A stretch of 64,000 nucleotides of DNA from Voacanga thouarsii (GCA_026120185.1 JANUWF010003375.1:2091236-2155235); one strand, 5' to 3'. Counted from the stretch's first letter, positions 50,701 through 62,039 are shown. Notes: generated by a model not told the origin, from the sequence alone. Program-made: numbers and translations.

Positions 50701-51340
50701 TTTTCTAGATTATTATTATTATCATATATATAATCAAGTGCCCAATACAAGTACTTATTTTCCTTATTTTTTACAAAGATACCTAACCCTTGGGGACAAA
50801 AATTGATTGATACATATAAACCATGAGATAATGATACTTTAGGTAAATGAATTGCTCATTGTAGAGATAAATTAAGTGACTGGTATGGAGATGCTATTTT
50901 AGCAAAATTAACTAGAGGTTTAAGGAAAAAGATATATTTATGTTGTGATAAACCAAAATTACCGTTAATGATAGGATGTGATAGTCCTTATTATTATAAT
51001 AAAGTAAAGAGAAAGTATTAAAAAACAAAAAGAATATAAGCAAAGGTACTTTAAAAAAAGAAAAACAAGATACTATAAAAAGAAAAAAATATATAAAAAG
51101 CCTAAGAAACCAACATTTAAAAGAAGAAAGAAAAATATTAGAGAATGTTAATGCTATTATTGTAAAGAAATAGGTCATTATGCAAATAGATGTCCTAAAA
51201 AATTTGAGAAAAATAAAAATAAAATTGAAATAGATGAAGATATTCAAAAAATGATAGAACATGGAAAAATTATTCAAATAGATAATTTTGAATATTTAAA
51301 CACAGATGAAAGCATATTTATTTTAACTGACACATAATAT
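50001..51340 (+). pseudogene. Caulimovirid coat protein with zinc knuckle, broken
   Basis: The N-terminal part is acidic (50101-50300). A central core runs across a frame change near 50298 (ORF to 50655). Then a (TA)n(TG)n run interrupts at 50656-50700. The conserved region after it contains IAHCRDKLSDWYGDAILAK (50851-50907), followed by a Lys/Arg-rich segment. The zinc knuckle CYYCKEIGHYANRC (51152-51193, C-x2-C-x4-H-x4-C) is intact and fits the coat protein of Caulimoviridae. TGA codons occur at 50016, 50089, 50824 and 50848. Coat protein packages viral DNA; this copy is non-functional. Confidence 0.8.
50656..50700. repeat. (TA)n(TG)n microsatellite inside the viral coat gene
   Basis: About 30 bp of TA repeat and 15 bp of TG repeat. 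It breaks the coat protein frame and must have grown after integration. Confidence 0.92.
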
Positions 51341-51356
51341 ACGGAAACATATAAAG

Positions 51357-52617
51357 ATGAATAATACAGAAATTATAGAAATAAATCCCATAATAGATAA
51401 TGAAGAAGAATCATCATGAGAATATAATAAAGATATTGTAATTAATAAAAGAAAACTAAAACAAATAGAAAAAGAAAATTTTTCATTAACAAACTATTCA
51501 GGATTTCATGTTAATACCGTAGAAAGATTAGGTATAAAACCTAGAAAACATCATTTGTCTTATGGATTAAATATCCAAGAATGAGCTTTAGAAATCTCTT
51601 TAACAAATAATAATCATACCTTTGATAACCAAAAAGAATATTGAAGACAAAATACAAAAATTAAAACAAAAAATTAGAAATAGTCTTGGATGGATACATA
51701 TAGGAGCATTTCAGATAATTATAAAATCAACATTTAAAGAGTGATTAAATACTCATATAGACTTAGCAATAATGGATAATATAATTCAAAATAGAAAAGA
51801 AGCATGTTTAGGAATTTTAAGAGGAAATCTCCAATATGGAAAATTAAAATTTAATATTTATCCAAGAATAGCTTATAATATAAAAGATAGAGATTTTGAT
51901 AAAACATTAAGTTTAATACAAAATTTTAAAAGAAAAGATTTCTTCCATAAACATAATAGACCTTATTCTATTACTCATGCAATTTCATATGTAATTTCTA
52001 ATACACACCATTCTGATTGTTTTAGTATAGAAAACACAATAGATTATCCTTATTTATTTAATGATGTCTGTTAAGTCCAAATTCCTGATTTACCTATCAT
52101 AGAAGAAATAGATTCAACTCCTTTAAATTTATATTTACAGGAAAAACCTTTAATAATTGGAAATCATTTACCTCCAAGATTATCTTTTACAAATACCCAT
52201 GTAACTAATAATCCTATAACTAGAACAAATAGTGGAATAATTATTCCCCGTAATTATGAATTCAATAACTATAAAATAAAAGGTGAATTTTTTAATGTAA
52301 TACAATTTAAACCAATTAATATATTAATAGACACAGGAGCCAATGGAAATTATATTAATCATAAACTTTGTAAAAATTTAGAAAAATTTCAATTAGATAA
52401 TCCACATCAATATACAAATTTTAATGGAGATGTACATGAAATAAATGAAATTGTAGAAACATTATTAAAATTTGAAACATAAGTAATTAATATAAGATTA
52501 TTAATTGAAAATGAAGAAATGAATGATACTTTAGAAATCATGTTAGGAAATACATTTTTAGAAACAGTAAAACCTTATCAAATAACATCATATGGATTAA
52601 AGGTTACATATAATTGA
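51357..52617 (+). pseudogene. Caulimovirid movement protein (30K type) with retropepsin-like tail, broken
   Basis: ATG at 51357. An N-terminal segment (SGFHVNTVERLGIKPRKHHL) is followed, after a frame change near 51655, by the conserved 30K core: GWIHIGAFQIIIKSTFKE, then IQNRKEACLGILRGNLQYGK, then the ISNTHHSDCF block (51690-52030). The frame continues past a TAA near 52072 to ILIDTGANGNYIN (catalytic-type DTG at 52330-52338), and ends near 52617. TGA codons at 51417, 51582, 51642, 51742 and 52615 interrupt it. Movement proteins open plasmodesmata for cell-to-cell spread. The DTG motif in its tail looks like an aspartic protease but could be a structural remnant. Confidence 0.78.
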
Positions 52618-52637
52618 AAAGTGATATATATAACAAA

Positions 52638-52765
52638 ATGACAAGTCCTTATAGTATTTATATTCCTATTGGGATTACTTATAAAGATTATAAAGCATAA
52701 TACTTTGTCGCATACATAGATAGTAGATCAGGGTCATGTTTATGTAAAGTAGATTGTTTACGTAC
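52638..52765 (+). pseudogene. N-terminus of caulimovirid pol (protease), truncated
   Basis: ATG at 52638 opens MTSPYSIYIPIGITYKDY. After an in-frame TAA at 52698 comes a protease-like YIDSRSG, where the family has a D-S/T-G triplet (Asp codon 52719-52721), then CKVDCL. Around 52765 the viral text is lost and simple repeats begin. No reverse transcriptase or RNase H is present in this window. Confidence 0.6.
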
Positions 52766-52806
52766 ACATAAATACATATATAAATATGACGTACATTCAT
52801 ATGTAT

Positions 52807-52832
52807 CCCCCCCCCCCCCACACACACACACA
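52807..52832. repeat. Poly-C and (CA)n run at the viral right end
   Basis: Thirteen C residues followed by about 13 bp of CA repeat, between the end of recognisable viral sequence and the tandem array. Confidence 0.95.
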
Positions 52833-52840
52833 TATATCCA

Positions 52841-54836
52841 AAACCTAATACATTTACAAGAATAGGCGTATCAAATTAATGATCCAACCATTAAATTTGA
52901 TAAAATCACTAAAAACTAATATTATAGTAAAATTTAAAGGTAATCAGATATGTTTTGCTGTATAATCTAGCGTAATCTTTGTAAAAATACCGAATATCTA
53001 ACACATTTAGAAAGATAAGCATATAAAATTAATGATCCAATCGTTAGATTTGATAACATTATTAAAAAAAAAGTATTATAGCAAGATTTAAAAGTAATCG
53101 GATATAATTTGTCACAAAATCTAGCTTAATCTCTGTAAAAATACCGAAAACCTCACACATTTAGAAAACTAGGCATATCAAATTAACGATCCAACCGTTA
53201 GATTTGATAAAATTACTAAAAGAATATATTATAGCAAAAATTAAAAGTAATCGGCTATAATTTGCCACAAAATCTAGCTTAATCTCTATAAAAATGCTTG
53301 AAACCTAACACATTTAGAAAGATAGGTATATCAAATTATTGATCCAATAGTTAGATTTGATAAAATCACTAAAAAAAGTATTGTGACCAAATTTAAAGGT
53401 AATCAGATATGTTTCTCAGTAGAATATAGTATAATCTCAATAAAAATGCTCAAAACCTAACTCATTTAGAAATATAGGCATATTAAATTAACAGTCTAAC
53501 AATTAGATTTGGTAAAATCACTAAAAAAAAGTATTATAGCAAAATTTAAAGGTAATCAAATATGTTTTACTATAGAATCTAGTTTAATCTCTATTAAAAA
53601 TGCCAAAAACTTAACACATTTAGAAAAATAGGAATATAAAATTAACAATCCAACCATTAGATTTGATAAAATTACTAAAAAACATATTATAGAAAAATTT
53701 AAAATTAATTGGATATAATTTGCCACAAAATCTACCTTAATCTCTATAAAAATATTGAAAACCTCACTTATTTAGAAAGATAGGCATATCAAATTAATGA
53801 TCCAACTGTTAGATTTCATAAAATCTCTAGAAAAAGTATTGTGACCAAATTTAAAAGTAATCGGATATATTTCTCAATAGAATCTAGCATAATTTCCATA
53901 AAAAAGCTCAAAACCTAACTCATTTTGAAAAATAGGCATATCAAATTAATGATCTATCCGTTAGATTTGATAAAATCACTAAAAAAAGGTATTTTGACCA
54001 AATTTAAAGGTGATCAGATATGTTTTACCCCAAAATTCAACATAATCTCAATAAAAATGCTCGAAACCTAACACATTTAGAAAGATAGGTATATCAAATT
54101 AACAACCCAACTGTTAAATTTGATAAAAATTGCTAAAAATGTATTTATGACCAAATTTGGTGATAATTAGATATATTTTACCATAGAATCTAGATAATCT
54201 CTATAAAAATACAAAAAACCTAATTATAAAGGTAGACATATCAAATTAATGATCTAATTGTTAAATTTGATAAAATCACTCAAAAAAAATATTATTACCA
54301 AATTTAAATATAATCGGAGATGTTTTGCTATACAATTTAGTGTAATCTCTATAAAAATACAAAAAAAACTAACACATTTACAAAGATATGTATATCAAAT
54401 TAAGGATCCAACTGTTAGATTTAATAAAACCACTAAAAAAAGTATTTTGACCAAATTTAAAAGTAATCACATATATTTTTCCATGTAATGTAGCATAATC
54501 TCTATAAAAATACTCGAAACCTAACTCATTGACAAAGATAAGTATATTAAATTAATGATCTAACCGTTAGATTTGTTAAAATTACTAAACAATATATTAT
54601 GACCAAATTTGAAGATAATCAGATATATTTTACCACACATATTTCCTAATTATTATAAAAATACTTAAAACCTAACGCATTTACAAAGATAAGTATATCA
54701 AATTAATGATCCACCGTTATTGAATTTGCTAAAAAAATGTATTATAACTAAATTTGAAGGTAATCGGATATGTTTTGCCACATAATATAGCTTAGTTTTT
54801 ATAAATCTACTCAAAATCTAATGCATTTATAAATAT
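52841..54836. repeat. Satellite-like array, about 13 units of about 152 bp
   Basis: The anchor text ..ATATCAAATTAATGATCCAAC..TTAGATTTGATAAAATCACT recurs at about 52865, 53017, 53172, 53324, 53477, 53631, 53782, 53935, 54088, 54235, 54389, 54540 and 54692, a spacing of 147-155 bp. Each unit also carries AAACCTAACACATTTAGAAAGATA and a segment with AATCTCTATAAAAAT. Units differ by substitutions and small indels. The length is close to a nucleosome repeat. No coding potential. Confidence 0.95.
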
Positions 54837-55150
54837 TTAAAAATTTGGAGAGTAATTTGTAAAATTTTGGGGATTATATTTTAAATATTCTAAAATTTAA
54901 TGATCAATTTATAAATTTTTTGTTATCATTTTATAATTTTACAAAATTTAAGGAGCAACTTGTAAAATTTGGGGTCATGTTTTATATATTTAAAAATTTA
55001 ATGACTAATTTATAAGATTTTTAGAGTCATATTGTAAATATTTTAAAATTTAATGACCAATTTACAAAATTTTGAGGTCATTTTGTAATTATATAAAATT
55101 TAAAGACCAATTTATAAAATTTTTGAGACCATGTTATAAATATTTAAAAA
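54837..55150. repeat. Tandem array, about 6 units of about 51 bp
   Basis: A unit with AATTTAATGACCAATTTATAAAATTTT followed by GAGGTCATTTTGTAA-type text recurs at about 54872, 54923, 54973, 55022, 55075 and 55123. It lies directly next to the 152-bp array. Confidence 0.85.
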
Positions 55151-55540
55151 TTTAAAGATAGGTATTAGCTAGGAAATACAATTGTTGTCGCTAAAAATAT
55201 AGTTAATAGTGATAAAAGTTAATATTTTTAGTTAGAAAATGAATTTTTGTCACTAATAATACATTATGAGCGAAGAAAATTTAGTTAGGAAATAAATTTC
55301 GTCGCTAATGATGCATCATTACCGAGAAAACTTAAATTTTTCTCGCTAATATAATTAGTTCCTAACTAAAGCCATCACTTTTAGTTAGATAATAAAAATT
55401 TTGTCGTCGAAGGTCTTAATCAGTAGTAACAAAAAGTTTTTGTCGCTAAAGAAAAATTTTCCTCATTAAGATATACTTTTAGCGACAAATTTTTTTTTTC
55501 TAACTAAAGTTTTATCGCCAATATCTCATTTTCTTGTAAC
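55151..55540. repeat. CACTA-like subterminal repeats and possible terminus
   Basis: Repeated palindromic-type words such as TTGTCGCTAA, TCTCGCTAA and TTAGCGACAAA in alternating orientation, then TTTTCTTGTAACG at about 55527-55539. The reverse complement CGTTACAAGAAAA resembles the CACTACAAGAAAA terminus of En/Spm (CACTA) transposons. Copia LTR text begins directly afterwards. The opposite terminus was not found, so this is an incomplete element. Confidence 0.55.
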
Positions 55541-56148
55541 GATATTATTTGATAATATTATGTGATTAATTTTTGAGAAGAGATAATTATTACGGATTAA
55601 TTATAAAATATTATAATTAGTTGAAGTTGAATTGCAATTATTAGATCCTTATGAATGAATTTTAAACTTGTTATAATTCAAAAGGTCAAATTACAATTTT
55701 TAAAAATCTAAGCCCATAATTGAGAAAGCTAAAATCATTGATTCCTAAGAGGTTTTAGGAAACGCAGGGCTTGTATACATATATATCGATATATGTGTGT
55801 GCGGTGTTTTTTGTGTGCGAAAAAACACAGAATTGTTCTGTAAATTTTTTACCCAAAAAAATTGTTGTCGCCCTCAAATTAAAAGAAAACCTCTGTAGCC
55901 TTTTTTTCGTTTCTTCTCCAAATTAAAACCTTAGCCGCCAATAAATTTTCCTGGTAAAAAATTGGTGGTTATTGTATAGTTCCTTGTTTAGACTTTTATT
56001 GGAGAAAATTTTAAAATTAAGATTTTTAAGATAACGAATTTTTCTTTCTTTTTCTTATCATATTTAATTACATACGAGTGTTACCTCTACATAGTTTCAT
56101 TTTAATTTCTGTTATAAATAAACTATTTTTGCATGATCGAAATCTAAC
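55541..56148 (+). mobile_element. 3' part of a copia LTR of the D subfamily
   Basis: It matches LTR D from about 37645 to its end, including the GAATTGTTCTGT block and the terminus GCATGATCGAAATCTAAC. The first half is absent; a CACTA-like end stands in its place. A short (AT/TG) run lies at 55780-55802. Confidence 0.85.
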
Positions 56149-57977
56149 TATTTCTAACTTTAATCATGTTGGTTCTCTTTCAAACACTTAAATCCATGCA
56201 AGCATTTCATTTCCTTTCAATTGCCACATAATCCTCGCAACCCAAAATCTTTATAACATCAATCACAATTGCTTATTAAAGTTGAATCTCGTAATCATGA
56301 CTTTTGATTGTTCACACAATAAACAAGGCTTTATTGGAGGTAATTTCTTTATGCTTTTCTCTATCATATATCCTATCTAACCCATCCTAAATATTGTATG
56401 TCACTTAAATAAAGATCTTCCACTGAATGCTCTAACTCAGATTTTCTTGCAGACGTCCATAAAACCTTACAACTTAGCCACCAAAATTCTATATTCTTTG
56501 CGTTCTTCACCAGCTTATGCTCTTTCTTTCACTTAATTATACATGCTTTCTGTTTAGGATTTATATATTCCAAGTCTTCTCCGCATCAGAACAGATTACA
56601 TAATCCATCCTTCACATCTATAACCTAAGATTCAGTCAGCATACAACCGTGTTGTAAACAAAAATCAGTTCTTTTTTGCTATTTTCATCACTTTATCAAA
56701 TTCCTTCAAACTGTCTGATATCAAACAGAAGGGAAACCAGCAAGAAATCATTCCTATATCTAAAGATGGGATCTTACCTAACTTCTTGAAGCAAAAATAA
56801 TTTTGGAAGACTTCCTGCACAACCTTCTCTAATTCTTCCTTTGTTCTCGGTTTTCATCCTCACCCAGTTCTTCTTTGCTTTTACTTATGCACTTTCTTCA
56901 CAGGGTTTCTTTCTCTTTTCTTTGATTTGAACTGATTACCTCTTGCCTAATTTTTCCATCCCAAGAGAAACGGTGGAAAGTTGGGTAGCTTGCAACTTAG
57001 CAAAATGATGAAAGGTTAGGCAACTTGAGTGAACCCGTAACGGTGTGAAGATAAGGTATTTGGCAGAAAAAAGAACAACTAAGGAGTGTGAGAAACAAGA
57101 CAATGGAAGCCAGAAATGGAACAATTAAGGAGAAAACACGCAGCTTAAGGCAGTGATGAATAATAAAATAAAAATGGATACTAAAAGAAGGCTGGCGAAG
57201 CTCTATGTATCAGTTAATGGCCATAAAATATTTTGATCAATCCTTTTCTTCTCTTTTGTTTTCTTTTCACACTCACGAACACCCAACATGTATACTAATA
57301 TAATATGCTAGACATACATATATGACTTCCACTAGAGGAACCAACCTGGTTTTGGTTGAACATCACCTTTTAATAAACTAATAGCCCGAATACCCAGGAT
57401 TATAAGGGCTCATAGAAATGTTCAAATAAAATATTGAACTTAAATATACCCAAACAGCTCATAGAATATTGTATTATGCAAAGTGCATAGGACTACTATT
57501 TTAATGCCTAACGTATACATGGTCCTGTATCTAACCTTGTATCCTAATTCATTTGACACCTTTGCATGTTGTCATACGTGCTCCATATAATCATGCCATT
57601 TTTTTTTTTTTTTTTAAGCTTAAGACTCAATCATGTGATAAGCTAAGTAAAATATGTATAATTGTCTGTGATAGTGTTGGGAGGGCTATTACAACTTTAA
57701 AGTTTAAAATTCCTAAGATTGTGGATGTTGTTTATCAAGAAGGGATTTAGATAAATCTAGTTTTGGTATCCTTTTATCCAAGCCACCGTCATGGGATTTC
57801 AAATTCTCTATATTTATGTAATGGAAAAGGACAAGAGTCTTGATAAAAATCTCCTTTTATAGCTCCTTGAACCAACCGACATGCTCTTCAAATTACTAGA
57901 GTTGTGCATTTGATTATTAAAAGAATAAAAGATAAAAAATCTGATTTTACTCATTTATTTTAGACACCATTTATCTA
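56149..57977. other. Unrecognised 1.83 kb segment between 12-bp direct repeats
   Basis: No supported gene. ATCGAAATCTAA stands directly before it (56136-56147) and directly after it (57978-57989). The same 12 bases normally occur once at the LTR/X junction (34932-34943), so this segment looks inserted there. A T-run is at 57598-57616. The style of the text resembles Tekay-like LTR sequence in reverse, but I could not align it. It has no TG..CA ends and no terminal inverted repeats. Confidence 0.5.
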
Positions 57978-59575
57978 ATCGAAATCTAATAGTTTAAGTA
58001 GTTGCAAAATCATTGGGATAATGCTAGCTAAGGATATGACTAATTCTAATATCCTGTCGTTCCGTTTGGAAAAGACGAATTTTAAAACTAATCGGATTAC
58101 TTGGAGTCATCTATCTCTAATATGAGTTAGTACAATAGTCAAATTCCTTGTTAAGTACCTAACGTTTTTATCATTTTCACATCTCTTTTCAACTCCAGAA
58201 AAATAGTTTCGGTACATATGCTCTCATTTTCAAATTTCTAGTAAATTGACTCAAAGTATTTTCCTTTCTAAAGCCTTATCACGCTATATAAAATGGATCC
58301 GAAGCCTTCCATATTTGAAAACATGTTTTGGAACTAAGGGAAATGTCATGCCATAATGTTCTTAAAGTTTTTCCATGTAAGAAATCATCCTTTGGACACA
58401 AGAGAAACAACGTCATCAATTGAACTTGGAATAAGGAAGGAAGCAAATAGCATTTGAAAGGAAGTTGCAAGCATATAGAAATAAGAGAGCCATGAGATGA
58501 GGTCTCAAGTTTTAATCAAACATTAAAATGAGATTTCAAGCGGAGAAATGTCGAACGACAAGCATCAAATGCAGTTAGAGTTTGTACGTAGGAGAACTCT
58601 TGGACTAGAGTAGAAACAGAAATAATATGACACTTGGAGTTGGTTTCTCCTAGGTTGCACATGGTGATGACTTTAAATAATTATGGGAAAAGAATATCAC
58701 AGTGAGTTGGTGAAGAACAAGAATGCATGTATGTGATAGCTGAAGGTTTAAGGTCATATTTTATTGCCAAATCAAGTATTAGATGCACTTGAATTTAATA
58801 GAGAATGGAACCGCTTTTTTGTCAACTCTAGGAACAATCATCCCCATTTGTTTTGAATATAAAGCTGAAGCAAGGCTGGAAGCAAACATTGTTTATGAAG
58901 CACATGGAGAATTCTCAAAAAAGGCAACACGTGGAAGATTACTTGTACCATAATAAGTTGAAGATAATGGACTCACAATATTAAAAGTCTTAGTTTTGAA
59001 AGAAGCAGGACTCACGCTAATACATAAACTACCTAACATTGCAGATGTCAGCCATAACCATGAAAATAATGGGAAAAAAAAATGCTTCATAACAGTGGTT
59101 TATGGGACTCACGAAAAGCTATTTAGATAAAGCGAAAATATTGGAAAGATCACTTGCAAAAATAGTTTTAGGAAACAAGGGACTAACCTTGTTCTAGTAT
59201 ATGTGTCTCTTCCTCTCTAGTAGTTCAGCCTCGCCTCTTGCAGCAGCCTACATCCAATCCTTATATTTTTTATTGTTTGATAAAACCCTTGGACTCCTAG
59301 AATATTTTACATGTATTATTCTTATCACACCCAATGCCTAACTCATTCTATATCTTTATTATATTCCATTCTTGAGAACCAGTACCTAATATGAAGAGCT
59401 ATTCTTATGTATTTTTCTGTGAAATCAATCGTTTGTTCTTGCATAGCAACCCTTCACCTCTACTGATATCCATCCACAATAATCTAGAGTATGCATTACT
59501 TTTCGTTCTATAGATATCTTCCTTTTTCTCGTGCTTACCTTTATCGCATTCCACTTAAGGAACCTCAATAGTTTT
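57978..59575. other. Second copy of spacer X (X')
   Basis: Collinear with 34931-36538 over its whole length: GTTTAAGTAGTTGCAAA at the start, the AAGGAAGCAAATAGCATTTG block, the CCTCGCCTCTTGC block, and AGGAACCTCAATA just before the LTR start. X' has about 30 bp extra near 58390-58425. Frames differ between copies, which speaks against a gene. Confidence 0.87.
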
Positions 59576-61135
59576 TGTTAAGTTGTGCTCTAGAGCCACT
59601 TATTTATACAATGCATCTTTGCACATTTATTAAATAAAGGCATTATTTATTTTTCAATTTAATTAATAATTTGTGTATACATATTAAATTGGTAGATAAA
59701 GTTCTAAGCACATGGTATAGTGTTAAAGGAAATCATGATAGAGATTGTGATATGAGATTCCTACTATATTATGTAATACTTGTGCTTAAATTATCCCTAG
59801 CCATACTGTTAATGAGATAGGACATCATTAATACCCAAAGACTAACATGTGTTATACTTCTTAATCAAGCGGTAGTTCTTACATCTGTAAGTATCGTGAT
59901 ACTTAAAGTTAACACGTTAATACTTGTTAAATGAACAAGTTCTTGGATGACTTAACTATGAGATAATCACAAAGATAACTATTTAGTGCCAGTTAAAGAA
60001 TCTTATTATACCAAATGTGTAAGTATCCTTAGATTTGATATCTCCAAAATACTTTATTTACTAAACGTTGTACTTTGATTTTAATCTTTGGAGTTTCATC
60101 GGGACTGCCGATAGGATAGATATTGGATACAACGTAAAATAAATGAAAATATTTAAGAGGGTCAATAAAAAATTAATCACTCTTAATAATAGGGAACATA
60201 TATCTCACGACCACTTGTATGGAATTATTACTCAGGAAGTCCTTAGCCAAGGCAATTATGTGCTAAATTTTTTCCAAAGGATACACATATTGAGTAATGG
60301 ATTCTGAATCAAGTACTAATAAATTCGGACTAGGATTAATTATATGCTAGTGGGGGTTGTCACTAATCCTATACTTTAAATCGAATGAGATATAGTATGA
60401 TGAATTGAGTTTATTGTACTGATATTTTACTTTTGAAAGGTTCACGTCAAACCACTTGACTTTTTGGACTTTTGAGTAGTCATGATGCATTGCTAGATTT
60501 TGCTCATGATATGCTAAATTTGAATTTATTAATTAGATAATTAATAGATTAATTCTAGTTAGAATTAATAAGTTAGTTCTAATTATAAAAAGATTATTAA
60601 TTCTATTGTGATAAAATTAATTCATATTAGCTACCAATTGATTAGAAAACCTAATAGGTCACACACAATCGAAGAATTAGTATTCAAGATATTATTTGAT
60701 AATATTATGGGATTAATTTGTGAGAAGAGATAATTATTATCGATTAATGTTTAATTAGTTGAGGTTGAATTGCAATTATTAAATCCTTATAGATGAATTA
60801 TAAACTTGTTATAGTTCAAAAAGTCAAATTGCAATTCTTGAAAGCCCAAGCCCATAATTGAAAAGGCTAAAATCATTGATTCGTAAAAGGTTTTAGGAAA
60901 CAGACGGCTATTCTTGTGTTTCATGTGTGTGTGTGTGTGTATGATGTTTTTGGTGTGCGAAAAATACACATAATTGTTTTGTGAATTTTTTACCAAAAAA
61001 TTTGCTGCCACCTTCAAATTAAAAGAAAGCCTCTGTAGCATTTTTCCGCTTCTTCTCCAAATTAAAACCCTAGCTACTAATAAATTTTTCTAGCAGAAAT
61101 TTTGGTAGTTCTTGTATAATTCCTCGTGTGGACTT
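59576..61135 (+). mobile_element. Copia LTR E, 3'-truncated
   Basis: It starts TGTTAAGTTGTGCTCTAGAG and follows LTR D in order to the TTCCTCGTGTGGACTTT block, then breaks off near 61135; the last roughly 240 bp are missing. A short TG run lies at 60926-60941. It is nearest to LTR D. Confidence 0.85.
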
Positions 61136-62039
61136 TGTATAATCAAAGAGTACTCCATAATTGTTCCTGTTAAGGAAAGTCAAAGGCAGAATATATTTTT
61201 TTGGATTAGGGTTATTTCTGTAACAAATCAAAGAGTTTTCCTCTTCATTTTGTATATGGCATCACAGCCTGGAATCGGGGCTTCATATAAGAATGCATGC
61301 CTTCTCTTGGTTCAGTTATTTGAGTGTGCATGCTTTCTATTTTTGATTGAAGGTTTGTAGGCATTAATAATATGCATTTGTTTTGTTCATGAACTATCGA
61401 AAGGAAATTAGTATTGTCCACTGTGCATGTGCCCAATTTCTTTTTAATGAGCTGTCTAACGAGAAAGAGACATCAAGCCCTCCAGGCATGTTGAAATGCT
61501 CACATTGTAAGGATATTCATGTTTCTAATAGATTAAGTTTGCGTTTACTGTTGTTCACCATTCCTTCGTACTTCAACTACAAATGTTTGATGGGTTTGGC
61601 ATTGTTATCTAAGGATTCATGTCTAGAGTGTTGATTTCATAATTTTTTTTTTTGTTTTCCTATTTGTTTTGGGTGGAATGGGAGGAGATGGTGAGGGAAT
61701 GTTTTCTCTGTCGTTTTTCTATTGTCGATGGCTCTCTTATTGATATATTTGATTCTTGGAATTTGATCAAATTTTGTGCTTCACCAAAGATCATGAAGCT
61801 TGCGTGGAAGCAAAAAGTATAAAAGGCTTTGCCAACAAAAAAAAAAAAAAAATCATTTTTGAAACTAAAAAAATGGTATGTAAAGATTCTGCTATTGGCT
61901 TATTGTTGTGCAAACTCAAGAAATGTTATAGGTCTATAAACCATTTATCTATATATAGACAAAAATATAATTCTTTCACGATAAAAAATTTCACAGTGTA
62001 TAACAGATGACATTGAGTCTTTCGCAATGAATTTGAGCC
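61136..62039. other. Unrecognised stretch, possibly a captured gene fragment
   Basis: Base composition here is more even than in the surrounding LTRs, and open frames of about 80 residues overlap at 61112-61360 and 61383-61634. One contains the cysteine-rich text MLKCSHCKDIHVSN. I recognise no family, and no splice sites can be defended. Two-thirds of the way through there are T- and A-runs (61641-61655, 61838-61852). Confidence 0.35.

Larger units (their letters stand above)
48298..52765 (+). mobile_element. Endogenous caulimovirid (pararetrovirus) fragment, decayed
   Basis: About 4.5 kb in viral gene order: end of an ORF, an intergenic region with TATA box and leader, a tRNA-Met-like primer site, two small ORFs, coat protein with zinc knuckle, a 30K-type movement protein, then the start of a pol ORF with a protease motif. 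It stops before the reverse transcriptase. Having the end of one ORF upstream of the promoter, as in a circular genome, argues for integration of a viral circle or concatemer. Coat protein precedes movement protein, as in cavemovirus/solendovirus-type genomes and unlike badnaviruses. There are many in-frame TGA codons. It is not capable of expression as seen. Confidence 0.85.

Noticed and set aside
48338..52617. Reassigned genetic code (TGA read as tryptophan)
   Set aside because: TGG codons persist in the same frames, TAA stops and frameshifts are also present, and the neighbouring dead transposons show comparable transitions.
52841..55150. CRISPR-like array
   Set aside because: The units are full tandem repeats of about 152 and 51 bp without a repeat-spacer alternation, and the DNA is plant nuclear.
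57553..57750. 65-residue open frame with a poly-Phe run
   Set aside because: It crosses a T-run in a segment without other coding signs, and no domain is visible.
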